This document shows, piece by piece, positions 5,278 to 12,625 of a stretch of DNA of 12,625 nucleotides (its first letter is position 1; each line of letters opens with the position of its first letter). A program made the translations under genes and the position numbers. The stretch comes from JBDREF01 sp043820045 (GTDB taxonomy: Bacteria; Planctomycetota; Phycisphaerae; Sedimentisphaerales; Anaerobacaceae), in NCBI GenBank assembly GCA_043820045.1, contig JBDREF010000056.1:1-12625 (forward strand), written 5' to 3'. The notes beneath the pieces were generated by a model. It saw only the letters and a list, made by a program, of their open reading frames with translations, did not search any database and was not told the origin of the DNA.

Positions 5278-8200
5278 CTACTGCACGAGGAGGTATTTTT
5301 CTGTGCTGGGGGCGACGTGGATGTTGATGCCCCCGGCCAACTGTTTGCCTGTGTACGCCGTTTTTGAATTGTACGCCAGGTCGTGGACCATGTATCGCCT
5401 CTGGCCCGTGACGGTGAACCATTCCGGGAACTGGTTGATTCGCGGCCAGTCGAGCGGCATTTTCATAATCGTCTTGTGACGCGGCGTGTCAAAGATTAGC
5501 TTTCCATCCCAGCCTCTGTCGGACCTGATTGTTATTTTGAGCCCGTCTTTATCGTGCACCGCTCCGAAAACGACGTCCTCCCGCCACGGCGAAATGGTCA
5601 GCCCCTTGGTTTTCCAGAGGCAATACATTATCGTGGTCCTGGCGAAGTTGCCGTCGCCGTGCCAGCCTTCGATAACGCCGTCGGCCTTTTGCATGTTCCA
5701 CATGACTCGTATTTCACTGTCCATCCATGTTGCAACCGAAGGTATGGGCTCGCGGTTGTAAAGGTTGACCGCGCCTTCTATCGAGTCGGCGTAGTCGTCG
5801 GAGCCGCCCCAATTGTAATTCCGGCTGCTGTAATAATTGTTCAGGTTAGCCAGGGCCCTGACGACAGCCTGCCGGAAGGACTCGGTTTTGTCGATCATGT
5901 ACACGGTATAAAAACCGTTCAGGTTGTAACCCCACGTATCGGTCAGGCCTCTATCGTGGGTGGCCTTTCTGGGATTGATGGAGTTGTAGAACAGGCCGTG
6001 CTCGTTGACCCCGACCTGAAGGATTCGCTCGAGCATATCGTGTATCGGCTTTCTGTATGCAGCTCTTTTTGCGGGCATTGCGAAGTTGACCGTCGCGTAA
6101 AGCTCGCACAGTCCCGAGACGATTTCGCAGCCGTGGTCGCGCAGCCGCAGCGTTTCTTCGTCGTTCGTCGGGTGGTGCCCGCCAAGGAGATAATAATCGC
6201 CGAGACGCACGGCCCAGTTCAGGTATTTGGCGTCACCGGTCATCCAGTAGATGCGGGAGAGCGTCTGAAGCATTTCGCCGTTGACCTCCTGGCTGAGCGA
6301 GACGATTGGTCCGTACGGAGTTTGAATCGGCGCCTGCTGCCACAAATCGTCGAGGATGCCGATCATGCGTTCGCTCCAGGGGCTTGGCCCGAGCCACTCG
6401 GTGAGCGGCAGCAGCCCATCCTTGACGTATTCGGATGAGCCGAAAATGATCCGGTCCGGATTCGGCTCGGCTTCCAGGAAGCCCTGTTTGGAGAATGAGT
6501 ACGTGTCGGGCAGTCTGTTGATGCGGCAGGTAAGCTGAGTTTCGATGCGGAGCATGTCGCGCATCCGGCCTTCGAAAAGCGCCCGATCGGTAAGCGCCGC
6601 GGTCAGTACCATAAAGGGATAATTGTCGGCGGCACTGTCCTCGGCGTTCCAGATGTCTTTGTCCCTGTCGAGGTTCCTGGGGATAAGCGTGGTCCTCGGG
6701 TCGGCGTGCTGAAGCCAGCCTCTCACGAAATTCCGGCAGCGAACGAGGCCTTCGTTGGCAAGACGGCCGTTTTCCGCCGCCTGCTGGAAAACCAGGTCGT
6801 TTATTTCGGCAGCCTTGCCGACACCGGCCCGGGCCAGTCTTTTAAGCTGGCCAAGGTGGTTCTCATACACGCCGCGCGGATTGGTACCGTGTTTAATGCA
6901 CAGCGATGCGGCCATGCCGATCAGCTCGCCCATCATGCCGCACGTTCGCATCACGCGGACCGTCCCCAGCGCCACGTGCGTGACACTGATGCAGCGACCG
7001 GCAATCAAGAGGTTCTCGACGTTGCGGGAATAGAGGCAACGATAAGGAATCGCGTACGGCTTGATTTGAGCATACTTCGCAATCGAGCGGAACTCCTCGC
7101 CGGGGAAGTACTTCGAGTTCTCCGGGTTAGGATAGTGCAGGTCGATGGACCACGTGGTCGTAACGAATGCGTCCGTGAAACTCCTGCGACGCTGAACGTC
7201 CTGCTGCTTTAGTATCACGTCGCCGAGCAGACGGCGGGATTCGCGCTTGCCCGCTATGTACGCCACCCATTCGAGTTCCAGGTCGGCGTACTTCGCCCTG
7301 TTCTGACTTTGGTTCTTCAGGAACGCCCAGTTGCCATAGACCGCGCGAAGAGCGTGATCGCGGATGTACTCGAACTCGGTTATCTGGTCGCGGTTCATTC
7401 CCGCTTCCCAATCCCAGTCGCCCCTGGTCAGATAGTGACAGCTCTTTTCGCTGAACTGCAGGGCCCAGGGACAGTCCGGAAAACCCGTGGGCTTTCCGGT
7501 TGCGGTCGAATACCACTGGACCGATGCGCCCATTGTCATCTTGTCCGGCTTTTCCGGCGCGAGAGACTCGCCCGTTTCCTCTTTGCTCTCGCGGCCCATC
7601 CGCCAGTCGGCGCCGGCCAGGAATCCGAGCGTTCCGTCGCCCGTACAATCGGCAAACAGCGGTGCGGTAAAACGCCACCGGCTGCTGTTCTCTGTGTGCC
7701 TGGCGACGACGGCGACGATTCGGTCACCCTGCTTTTCGACGTTGAAGGCGTGCATGTTCAGAAACAGGTGAATGTTATTTTCCGCGAGGACTACTTTCAG
7801 TTTCTGCTGGTCGTTGTAGTGCTCGGCAGGCTCAGCGTTGCCCCGCAGGCCGGTATCGAGTTCATTGACCACGCCGCCGAGGGCCGGATAAGGCGGCAGA
7901 TTGACATTGCCGTTCAGGTGGACGCGGACCTCCGAGCTGTTGTTGCCGCCGAGGACGGGCCGGTTCTGTATCAGCGCCACCTGCAGGCCAAGCCTGGCCG
8001 CCGAGACCGCAGTGCACGTGCCGGCGATGCCGCCGCCGACTACGACCAGGTCGAAGCTGCCCGCGTCCTGGGGCTGCTCAGACAAGCCCAGGGCCATCCC
8101 GCGAAACGCCGTCATCAGCTCGCCTTCGTTCGGCGGGACGAAGTTCATATCGGAGGTGAAAAAGATCGCGTCGCACCGGCCCTCGAAACCGGTCAAATCG

Positions 8201-8622
8201 TGCAGTGCAAGTACGGCCTGCTCATTCTTAATCTCGACCGCCCCGCCGTCCTGCCAGTGCCATTGCGCGCCTTCGGTTCCGAAGATTGCGCTGAGCGGCT
8301 CACGGTCGATGAGCAACTGGAACTTGCCCGGCGCTCCCGGCGCGTTCCAGGGCGCGACCCAGTCGCGCGTTCGCACCCATACGCGGTACCTGCCCGGCGA
8401 CGGGAAGTTTACGACAGTCGCAGCATCCTTGACGGGCTTACCCAGGCCGTGGGCCAACAGGTACGGCGAGCCCATCTGGTCGATGAACTGCTGGTCAAGC
8501 ATCCAGCCGCCGCGGTTGGCGAAGCTCTCAGCCTCGACCAGAACGACCTGTGCGCGGGCGGAGGAAGTAAACGCCACAAGCACAAATGCAAGTATCAACG
8601 CGATCAGGATTTTCTTTTCCAT
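5278..8622 (-). CDS. Secreted multidomain FAD-dependent oxidoreductase with carbohydrate-binding-like and barrel-like regions
   Basis: ATG 8622 is preceded by GAGGTGA at normal spacing. The product has 1114 residues. A signal peptide (KKILIALILAFVLVAFTSSARA) exports it. Residues 25-160 look like a CBM35/CBM6-type beta-sandwich (VLVEAESFANRGGW at the start, then GRYRVWVRTRDW). Residues 190-620 are an FAD_oxidored-type fold: the dinucleotide-binding motif DLVVVGGGIAGTCTA (191-205), NRPVLGGNNSSEVR (220-233), ADCTGDGTLGFLAGADWR (324-341) and the FAD-contacting segment NVENLLIAGRCISVTHVALG (535-554). Residues 650-1000 are rich in Trp and Tyr and in repeated helices, like an alpha/alpha-toroid of glycoside hydrolases or lyases. 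The end (1010-1114) looks beta-rich. The gene follows the sulfatase gene by 44 nt, so the two are probably one operon acting on sulfated glycans. The substrate and the real activity of the C-terminal part are not visible. The FAD domain is firm; the flanking domains are less so. Confidence 0.9.
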   Translation of the reverse strand: MEKKILIALILAFVLVAFTSSARAQVVLVEAESFANRGGWMLDQQFIDQMGSPYLLAHGLGKPVKDAATVVNFPSPGRYRVWVRTRDWVAPWNAPGAPGKFQLLIDREPLSAIFGTEGAQWHWQDGGAVEIKNEQAVLALHDLTGFEGRCDAIFFTSDMNFVPPNEGELMTAFRGMALGLSEQPQDAGSFDLVVVGGGIAGTCTAVSAARLGLQVALIQNRPVLGGNNSSEVRVHLNGNVNLPPYPALGGVVNELDTGLRGNAEPAEHYNDQQKLKVVLAENNIHLFLNMHAFNVEKQGDRIVAVVARHTENSSRWRFTAPLFADCTGDGTLGFLAGADWRMGRESKEETGESLAPEKPDKMTMGASVQWYSTATGKPTGFPDCPWALQFSEKSCHYLTRGDWDWEAGMNRDQITEFEYIRDHALRAVYGNWAFLKNQSQNRAKYADLELEWVAYIAGKRESRRLLGDVILKQQDVQRRRSFTDAFVTTTWSIDLHYPNPENSKYFPGEEFRSIAKYAQIKPYAIPYRCLYSRNVENLLIAGRCISVTHVALGTVRVMRTCGMMGELIGMAASLCIKHGTNPRGVYENHLGQLKRLARAGVGKAAEINDLVFQQAAENGRLANEGLVRCRNFVRGWLQHADPRTTLIPRNLDRDKDIWNAEDSAADNYPFMVLTAALTDRALFEGRMRDMLRIETQLTCRINRLPDTYSFSKQGFLEAEPNPDRIIFGSSEYVKDGLLPLTEWLGPSPWSERMIGILDDLWQQAPIQTPYGPIVSLSQEVNGEMLQTLSRIYWMTGDAKYLNWAVRLGDYYLLGGHHPTNDEETLRLRDHGCEIVSGLCELYATVNFAMPAKRAAYRKPIHDMLERILQVGVNEHGLFYNSINPRKATHDRGLTDTWGYNLNGFYTVYMIDKTESFRQAVVRALANLNNYYSSRNYNWGGSDDYADSIEGAVNLYNREPIPSVATWMDSEIRVMWNMQKADGVIEGWHGDGNFARTTIMYCLWKTKGLTISPWREDVVFGAVHDKDGLKITIRSDRGWDGKLIFDTPRHKTIMKMPLDWPRINQFPEWFTVTGQRRYMVHDLAYNSKTAYTGKQLAGGINIHVAPSTEKYLLVQ

Positions 8623-8666
8623 GCTGCTGTCACCTCGTATTCAAAATTGCCTCTTCATCGCCACGG

Positions 8667-10064
8667 CTAAGCGTCGTCTATCCTGACGGGATACTTCTGC
8701 CAGGGCACGGCGCCGGCTTCGATGATGTGGTTGCGTAGAGCGGTGAAGAGTTTCTTGTACATCGAGTGCTTTTCGTTCAGTGGGCCCTGCTCCTCCGGGT
8801 CGCCCAAGAGGTTGTAAAGCTCCATCTTCTCGAACGGGCCGTTCTGCACGAGCTTGTAGTCGCCGTAGCGTGCTGCGTAATATGCCCGCCCGCCGTAGCC
8901 GCCGCCCTCTCGCCGGACCCAGAACAGAAAGCGGTCCTCGTCCGGCTGCGATTTGCCCAAGAGCGTCGGCAGGATACTCCGGCCGTCTATCTCGTGCTCG
9001 ATTTTCGCCCCGGCGGCCTCGCAGATGGTCGGGTACAGGTCCATCGTCAGTGCGACCCGTTCGCTGCGCGAGCCGGGTTTGATCTTCCCCGGCCAGACGG
9101 CGCACATCGGCTCGCGGATACCGCCCTCGTACATGTCCTGCTTGCCGGCGCGCAGCGGGCCGTTGTTAGCCCCGACGCTGAGCTGGCCGCCGTTGTCGGA
9201 TGTGAAAATCACTAATGTGTTGTCACTGACGCCTGCGTCCTTCAGGGAGGCGATGACTTTGCCGATGCCGTCGTCGAGATGCTCGATGAGGGCGACGAGC
9301 TTGGCGCGTTTGTCGTCTATGCCGGACTCGCGGCGCTTGATGCGTTCGAGCCAGTCGTCCGGCGGCTGGATCGGCGTGTGCGGGGCATTGTAGGCGAGGT
9401 ACAGAAAGAACGGCTTATCCGATTTCGCTCGCTCCTTGATGTACTCGACCGACCATTGCGTGAACAAATCGGTGGCGTGGTCTTCCGAGTCGACTTCTTC
9501 GCCGTTCAGCCGCATGTAGTTTATGCCGTGACGGCGGTGCTTGTAGTAGTCGTCCATCATGTCGCCTAAGAAGCCGTGGAAGTGGTCGAAGCCGCGTTCG
9601 TTCGGCGTGTTCGGCGAGGCGAGACCGAGATGCCACTTGCCGACGATGCCGGTGTGATAGCCGGCCGGTCCGAGCAGCTTGGGCAGCAGAACCGCGTGGG
9701 CAGACAGATAGCCCCAGTTGTTGGTTATGTGCGTGCGGATGACGCCGGGCACGCCGACCATGTCGGGGTATCGCCCGCTGAGCAGCGCCGCCCGCGTCGG
9801 CGAGCAGACCGGGCAATTGGCGTAGAAGTTATCGAAGCGCATCCCGGCGGCGATGAGCTTGTCGATGTTCGGCGTCTTCAGATCCTTGGCCCCGTAGCTG
9901 GACAAATCGCCGTAGCCAAGGTCATCGACCAGAATCATGAGGATATTCGGCTTGCCCGAAGCCGCCTGACCCGAGGCCGGCACGTATCCAGGCATAGCCA
10001 AAACCGCAGCCCCAGCCCCCATCGCCTTCAAAAACCCCCGTCGCGTATAATCAAATCGACTCAT
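8667..10064 (-). CDS. Tat-exported type I sulfatase (formylglycine dependent)
   Basis: ATG 10064 is chosen over an upstream alternative because AAGGAAGGAGT sits 8 nt before it and the protein then begins MSRFDYTRRGFLKAMGAGAA, a textbook twin-arginine leader. The product has 465 residues, normal for S1 sulfatases. The signature is C87-S-P-T-R91 followed by AALLSGR; C87 would be converted to formylglycine by a maturase encoded elsewhere. Metal ligands are visible as D47 and D48 (VDDLGYGD) and D290-N291 (TSDNGG). The substrate-side residues K143 and H145 (GKWHLG), H229 (APHTP) and K308 are also present. It removes sulfate esters from a sugar or aryl compound outside the cytoplasm. It starts the operon with the FAD protein. 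A repeat cluster at 10141-10204 overlaps its probable promoter. Specificity (such as galactosamine or ulvan-type substrates) cannot be told from this sequence. Confidence 0.95.
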   Translation of the reverse strand: MSRFDYTRRGFLKAMGAGAAVLAMPGYVPASGQAASGKPNILMILVDDLGYGDLSSYGAKDLKTPNIDKLIAAGMRFDNFYANCPVCSPTRAALLSGRYPDMVGVPGVIRTHITNNWGYLSAHAVLLPKLLGPAGYHTGIVGKWHLGLASPNTPNERGFDHFHGFLGDMMDDYYKHRRHGINYMRLNGEEVDSEDHATDLFTQWSVEYIKERAKSDKPFFLYLAYNAPHTPIQPPDDWLERIKRRESGIDDKRAKLVALIEHLDDGIGKVIASLKDAGVSDNTLVIFTSDNGGQLSVGANNGPLRAGKQDMYEGGIREPMCAVWPGKIKPGSRSERVALTMDLYPTICEAAGAKIEHEIDGRSILPTLLGKSQPDEDRFLFWVRREGGGYGGRAYYAARYGDYKLVQNGPFEKMELYNLLGDPEEQGPLNEKHSMYKKLFTALRNHIIEAGAVPWQKYPVRIDDA

Positions 10065-10225
10065 ACCCGTTGACTCCTTCCTTTTTAGTGACCAATACCG
10101 CCCGGCCGCCACCATAGCTCGACCCCTACGGCCATAATATCTTATTACACTTACGTTTAATAAGCCAATCCTTATTACACTTTAACCCCCAAAAGTGTAA
10201 TAAGACCGGCAAAGGCTTGCCCATC
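10065..10225. promoter_or_regulatory. Intergenic region with likely promoter of the sulfatase operon
   Basis: On the minus strand TTGGCT and TAAGAT are 18 nt apart, and a nearby TATTAT offers another -10. Both overlap the CTTATTACACTT repeat cluster, so a regulator bound there could block the promoter. The region also carries the 3' end of the TOPRIM-like gene transcript. No coding frame is convincing. Confidence 0.35.
10141..10204. repeat. Three CTTATTACACTT repeats, two direct and one inverted
   Basis: CTTATTACACTT occurs at 10141-10152 and 10171-10182, and its reverse complement at 10193-10204. The second and third make a 13-bp perfect stem (10171-10183, 10192-10204) with an 8-nt C-rich loop. 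The first faces TAATAAG (10158-10164), giving a 7-bp stem. The element lies 22 nt beyond the TOPRIM-like stop. It could be an operator for the sulfatase operon, a bidirectional terminator or a mobile-element remnant. Without a T run after the stem, terminator is the less likely reading. Confidence 0.55.
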
Positions 10226-10903
10226 TTAAAACTTTGCTTCAGCAAAAAGATGGTTTGTCAAATCGTCGGCTTGAGATTGTATCAACTGGATCCCGTCCGA
10301 AAGGACTCTGCACTGGGAGACGATTTTGTCGATGTCCAGGTTATGCAGGAAGTTTGACGCCCTGTACCCAGGCGAGTACACCCTGCCAAACCTCCCAAAA
10401 AGCTCCTGTAAGTCTTGCTTGCATAGATTCTCCGGATTGCGATATCTCTTTGGGTTTCGCTGTGACTTTTTGGCGCTAAGGAACCTGTAGATTCCGTCAA
10501 TGTCACAGAAGAACCAGGACTCAATCTCGGGGTCAGCTAATATCGCGTCGATACTTAGAACTCGCACCATCTTTTTGTTTCTTCGCACCTGCTCGCGAAC
10601 GAAATCCAAGTCAAATGGAGTTGCAGATCGTTTCTGCCTTTCGGTATCCACGCAGCAATAGGCTCGGACAAAGTCGTTGCGGTTGTTGTATGCGTACTTG
10701 AATATTTCGCCGAGCACGTCTTTATTCACATTACCCCGCCCCCTGATGTTGGTCTGCCTGACACGGATTTCATGAAGGAATCTGTCTTGCACAATGGAGT
10801 ATAAAACCTCCTCTGTGTCACCTTCGAGGACCAGAAGAGACACAGGTTTATCACAAGATCTATCCTTCAGCCGCTTCGGCACCGTTCTATTTCCCAAGCA
10901 CAT
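10226..10903 (-). CDS. TOPRIM/DUF4276-like protein paired with ATPase
   Basis: The gene overlaps the end of the ATPase gene by 17 nt, a sign of translational coupling. ATG 10903 gives 225 residues. A TTG at 10933 and a GTG at 10882 are other possible starts, and no start has a good ribosome-binding site. TOPRIM folds bind Mg2+ and cut or join DNA in topoisomerases, primases and OLD nucleases. Visible elements are SLLVLEGDTEE (22-32, with the first acidic residue E27), CCVDTER (83-89, D86) and ADPEIESWFF (123-132, with D124, E126, E128). That last motif resembles the PxIExW segment of DUF4276-type proteins. The C-terminal 60 residues have no motif I know. Together with the ATPase it probably forms an OLD-like nuclease complex of anti-phage or repair type. 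The base composition is visibly AT-richer than the sulfatase operon. The fold call is moderately sure, the function is inferred. Confidence 0.7.
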   Translation of the reverse strand: MCLGNRTVPKRLKDRSCDKPVSLLVLEGDTEEVLYSIVQDRFLHEIRVRQTNIRGRGNVNKDVLGEIFKYAYNNRNDFVRAYCCVDTERQKRSATPFDLDFVREQVRRNKKMVRVLSIDAILADPEIESWFFCDIDGIYRFLSAKKSQRNPKRYRNPENLCKQDLQELFGRFGRVYSPGYRASNFLHNLDIDKIVSQCRVLSDGIQLIQSQADDLTNHLFAEAKF

Positions 10904-12125
10904 CCTTGAAGTTCGATGCGAGCATATCCCCAAAGCTCATGAATCCGCTCTTGAGATAATCGCGCAACTGTTTCGTATTCCGGACTTTCTCAAAATGCGT
11001 TGCTCCTGTTTCATCCATGATGGCAACGTTGACATCCTCCGGATTGACACAGTTCAATACGTACGGCGAATGCGTCGTTATCAATACGGGCCACTTGCCA
11101 GCGTGATCCTGCAGGAATCCCAGCAACTTCTCTACTGCAGCAGGATGCAAACAATTTTCCAGTTCTTCCAAACATAGAATTGGTCCTCGGGCTTTTTCTG
11201 AGAATAGCGCCTCCAAAATAGCGGCCACCACCAGAGTCCCGTCGGAATATTCTTCAATTAGAGAATAATCATCGCCATGACGCTTAAGCAGGAAATACCT
11301 TAGTCGTTTTGACGTTTCCTTGCTTCCTTTATCTTTTGAGGGATGTTGCTTAATTTGGACCTCGAAGTTTATGGCTTCCAACCCCAGAATGTCGCAAAGG
11401 CTATCTTTAAATAGTGTATAGTACTTACCCTCCTGTTTTATCCCATCCAAGACAAACGACAAGTCAAATGAAGATACCCTGATGTCTCCAATAGGCTTTT
11501 CTTCATCTATTCCGCTACGCAATGCAGCGGGTGATATTGCGAAGATATTCGTCATCCCAAGCCAATTTATCGCCTCTACAAACCGCTTAAGTTCGAGGTT
11601 CAAACCTTCATAATCAGGGTAGAGTGAGCTTATCGCCAGTAATGATGAGTTGCCCCTTGCTATCCTATGCTCTTTTCCCACGATTTCCATGTGTTTGTCT
11701 TCTCGCCAAATATATTTTCTCGCAGGACCTGGCTTGGAGGGCTCTTTCGCAGTCAGCTTCTCCCACACAAAAGTACCGTTCTTCTTTTCCGAGTCGTAAA
11801 ATCGAACCTTAACCTCATAGTCAACCACCCAGAGTTTTTGATCAACGGCTACTTCAAAAGCTACGCCGACAGTCATCGGTTTATTTCTGTGATGCGGTAG
11901 ATGACATATCGAAGAATCTCCGGTGAATCGCGGAGTAAGCCCATTGAGTATTCCTATCCTCAGCTTCTCATCTCCGAAGCACATAGGCCAAAGAATCTGC
12001 AAGGCTTCGAGCAAATTCGATTTGCCGCTGTTGTTTGGGCCGACCAGGACATTGAAATCGCCGAGGTTAACCACGCAGTTTATCAGGTTCTTATAGCCAT
12101 CGACTCTTATTTGCTTTAGTTTCAT
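10887..12125 (-). CDS. OLD/RecF-type AAA (ABC-like) ATPase
   Basis: ATG 12125 is used because the protein then starts MKLKQIRVDGYKNL, the usual first strand of this family. A TTG at 12149 is a poorer choice. The product has 412 residues. Walker A is GPNNSGKSN (29-37). The signature region is EYSDGT (292-297), in place of the ABC LSGGQ. Walker B is ILCLEELENCLHP (316-328) with E320 and E321, and the switch is ITTHSPYVL (349-357) with H352. Members of this group are DNA-related ATPases that work with a fused or separate nuclease, as in OLD, Gabija GajA, RloA/B-like pairs and Septu. The next gene overlaps it and encodes a TOPRIM-like protein, so the two act together. GC is lower than in the neighbours, which suggests transfer. 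A promoter candidate is at 12192-12221. ATPase identity is firm; anti-phage function is an inference. Confidence 0.88.
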   Translation of the reverse strand: MKLKQIRVDGYKNLINCVVNLGDFNVLVGPNNSGKSNLLEALQILWPMCFGDEKLRIGILNGLTPRFTGDSSICHLPHHRNKPMTVGVAFEVAVDQKLWVVDYEVKVRFYDSEKKNGTFVWEKLTAKEPSKPGPARKYIWREDKHMEIVGKEHRIARGNSSLLAISSLYPDYEGLNLELKRFVEAINWLGMTNIFAISPAALRSGIDEEKPIGDIRVSSFDLSFVLDGIKQEGKYYTLFKDSLCDILGLEAINFEVQIKQHPSKDKGSKETSKRLRYFLLKRHGDDYSLIEEYSDGTLVVAAILEALFSEKARGPILCLEELENCLHPAAVEKLLGFLQDHAGKWPVLITTHSPYVLNCVNPEDVNVAIMDETGATHFEKVRNTKQLRDYLKSGFMSFGDMLASNFKDVLGK

Positions 12126-12246
12126 AATTATGGCCCCAAAAAGGCACAATTACCCCAAAACACATTAAAATATCGGGAAATTCTGTCTAATTCTATACGA
12201 AAATAAGCATAATTGGTTCAAATTCAAGCAATTTCTGCCGTTTTTG
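12126..12246. promoter_or_regulatory. AT-rich promoter region of the ATPase/TOPRIM operon
   Basis: On the minus strand TTGAAC (12216-12221) and TATAGA (12192-12197) are 18 nt apart. The expected start near 12185 leaves a leader of about 60 nt. The leader carries two copies of TTTTGGGG (as CCCCAAAA at 12134-12141 and 12153-12160 on the plus strand), 19 bp apart, which is close to two helical turns and may be a regulator or attenuator site. A third TTTTGGGG-like stretch lies in the loop of the repeat at 10183-10194. Confidence 0.4.
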
Positions 12247-12625
12247 TCAGGTTTTCTGAGCATTTTCTGCCGCTAAGACGGCTAAGAGCTTGCCGGCGGT
12301 TTCGGGGGATAGTTTTGGCGGGTCGGTCGGGGATGTGGTGTCTGTGGCCGGTCCCGGCCCGCCGGGACTGCCGGCGTTGGGCATCGAGATTATGTCGAGG
12401 CAGGCCTTGCGGGCGGTTTCTTCTTTTTTGCATTTGGTTAGTTTTAGGAGACTCTCGGCGGCTGCCGGGGCGTGGCGTGCTATTAGCAGCGCGCTTCGCC
12501 GATAGGCCTCGGCCATGCGCCGATCCAGCTCGGCGGTGAAGGCCTCGTCGGCCAGCCACCGGCCGTATAGCTTACGGCTGACTTTGCACTTTTTCAGAAC
12601 GTCCTGCTCGCTCTGCTCGCCGTCG
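12247..12625 (-). CDS. Terminase small subunit-like HTH protein, 5' part beyond window
   Basis: The frame is open from the right edge to TGA at 12247-12249 and gives at least 125 residues. The internal ATG at 12516 is not the true start because the same frame continues upstream with good coding sequence. The N-terminal part reads DVLKKCKVSRKLYGRWLADE, a helix-turn-helix like that in phBC6A51/Terminase_1-type small subunits, followed by AFTAELDRRMAEAYRRSALL and further long helices. The C-terminal part is a Gly/Pro/Thr-rich linker (PNAGSPGGPGPATD) and a short helix (SPETAGKLLAVLAAEN). Small subunits recognise packaging-site DNA and load the large subunit. The large subunit in this window is 7 kb downstream, not adjacent. 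A plain transcription factor or another DNA-binding role is possible. The gene ends 122 nt before the ATPase start. Confidence 0.65.
   Translation of the reverse strand, partial: DGEQSEQDVLKKCKVSRKLYGRWLADEAFTAELDRRMAEAYRRSALLIARHAPAAAESLLKLTKCKKEETARKACLDIISMPNAGSPGGPGPATDTTSPTDPPKLSPETAGKLLAVLAAENAQKT

Noticed and set aside
5554..6438. Plus-strand reading frame of about 294 codons
   Set aside because: It is antisense to the C-terminal half of the FAD protein and has no recognisable domain or ribosome-binding site.
7309..8670. Plus-strand reading frame of about 453 codons
   Set aside because: It is antisense to the FAD oxidoreductase, and is open because of GC-rich third positions. No motif is seen in its product.
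10221..10254. CCATCTT/AAGATGG stem at the 3' end of the TOPRIM-like gene as a terminator
   Set aside because: The stem is inside the coding end, with a long inner part and no T run after it on the minus strand.
12224..12559. Minus-strand reading frame of about 111 codons at the right edge
   Set aside because: Arg-rich out-of-frame product. The frame ending at 12247 has the helix-turn-helix pattern and continues to the window edge, so that one is the real gene.

Overview
The window reads as a piece of an environmental Planctomycetota-like genome, most likely class Phycisphaerae. The basis is the gene content: a Tat-exported sulfatase with a TRRGFLKAMGAGAA-type leader, a large secreted FAD oxidoreductase, a secreted FG-GAP/VCBS propeller protein, and Shine-Dalgarno starts (AAGGAGG, GAGGTGA). 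This assignment is an inference from style. There is no rRNA or other marker gene. Every protein-coding gene I can support lies on the minus strand.

Layout in minus-strand reading order, from high to low coordinates: (1) 12625-12247, the C-terminal part of a small HTH protein resembling phage terminase small subunits. (2) 12125-10226, an AT-richer overlapping pair, an OLD/RecF-type ATPase followed by a small TOPRIM/DUF4276-like protein; this is a plausible anti-phage or DNA-processing module. (3) 10064-5278, a two-gene operon with a Tat-exported type I sulfatase and then a secreted 1114-aa protein (carbohydrate-binding-like domain, FAD oxidoreductase, alpha/alpha-barrel-like region), probably acting on sulfated glycans. 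(4) 4981-3473, a complete terminase large subunit-like ATPase/nuclease, with no portal or capsid genes beside it. (5) 2437-1274, a secreted seven-repeat FG-GAP propeller protein. (6) 1080-1, an MscS-type mechanosensitive channel that runs off the left edge just as a ParB-like segment begins.

The roughly 1-kb gap at 2438-3472 has no convincing gene. It holds three plus-strand hairpins sharing the stem GGGCTGAGG/CCTCAGCCC. Each has a 25-28 nt pyrimidine-rich loop with anti-Shine-Dalgarno-like CCTCC or CCTCCTT, and each is followed by a T-rich tail. At least one has a good sigma70-type promoter just upstream. They look like a tandem family of small RNAs and are the best candidate here for an undescribed system. 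Other non-coding structure includes a cluster of three REP-like palindromes between the terminase and the FAD oxidoreductase (5010-5236), and a set of CTTATTACACTT repeats between the sulfatase operon and the ATPase/TOPRIM pair (10141-10204).

How the parts may work together: the sulfatase and FAD protein look like one exported catabolic unit. The terminase-like genes lie about 7 kb apart with the catabolic operon and the putative defence pair between them, which suggests an old prophage or gene-transfer locus that was interrupted or domesticated. No tRNA, rRNA, CRISPR array, transposase or integrase was seen.
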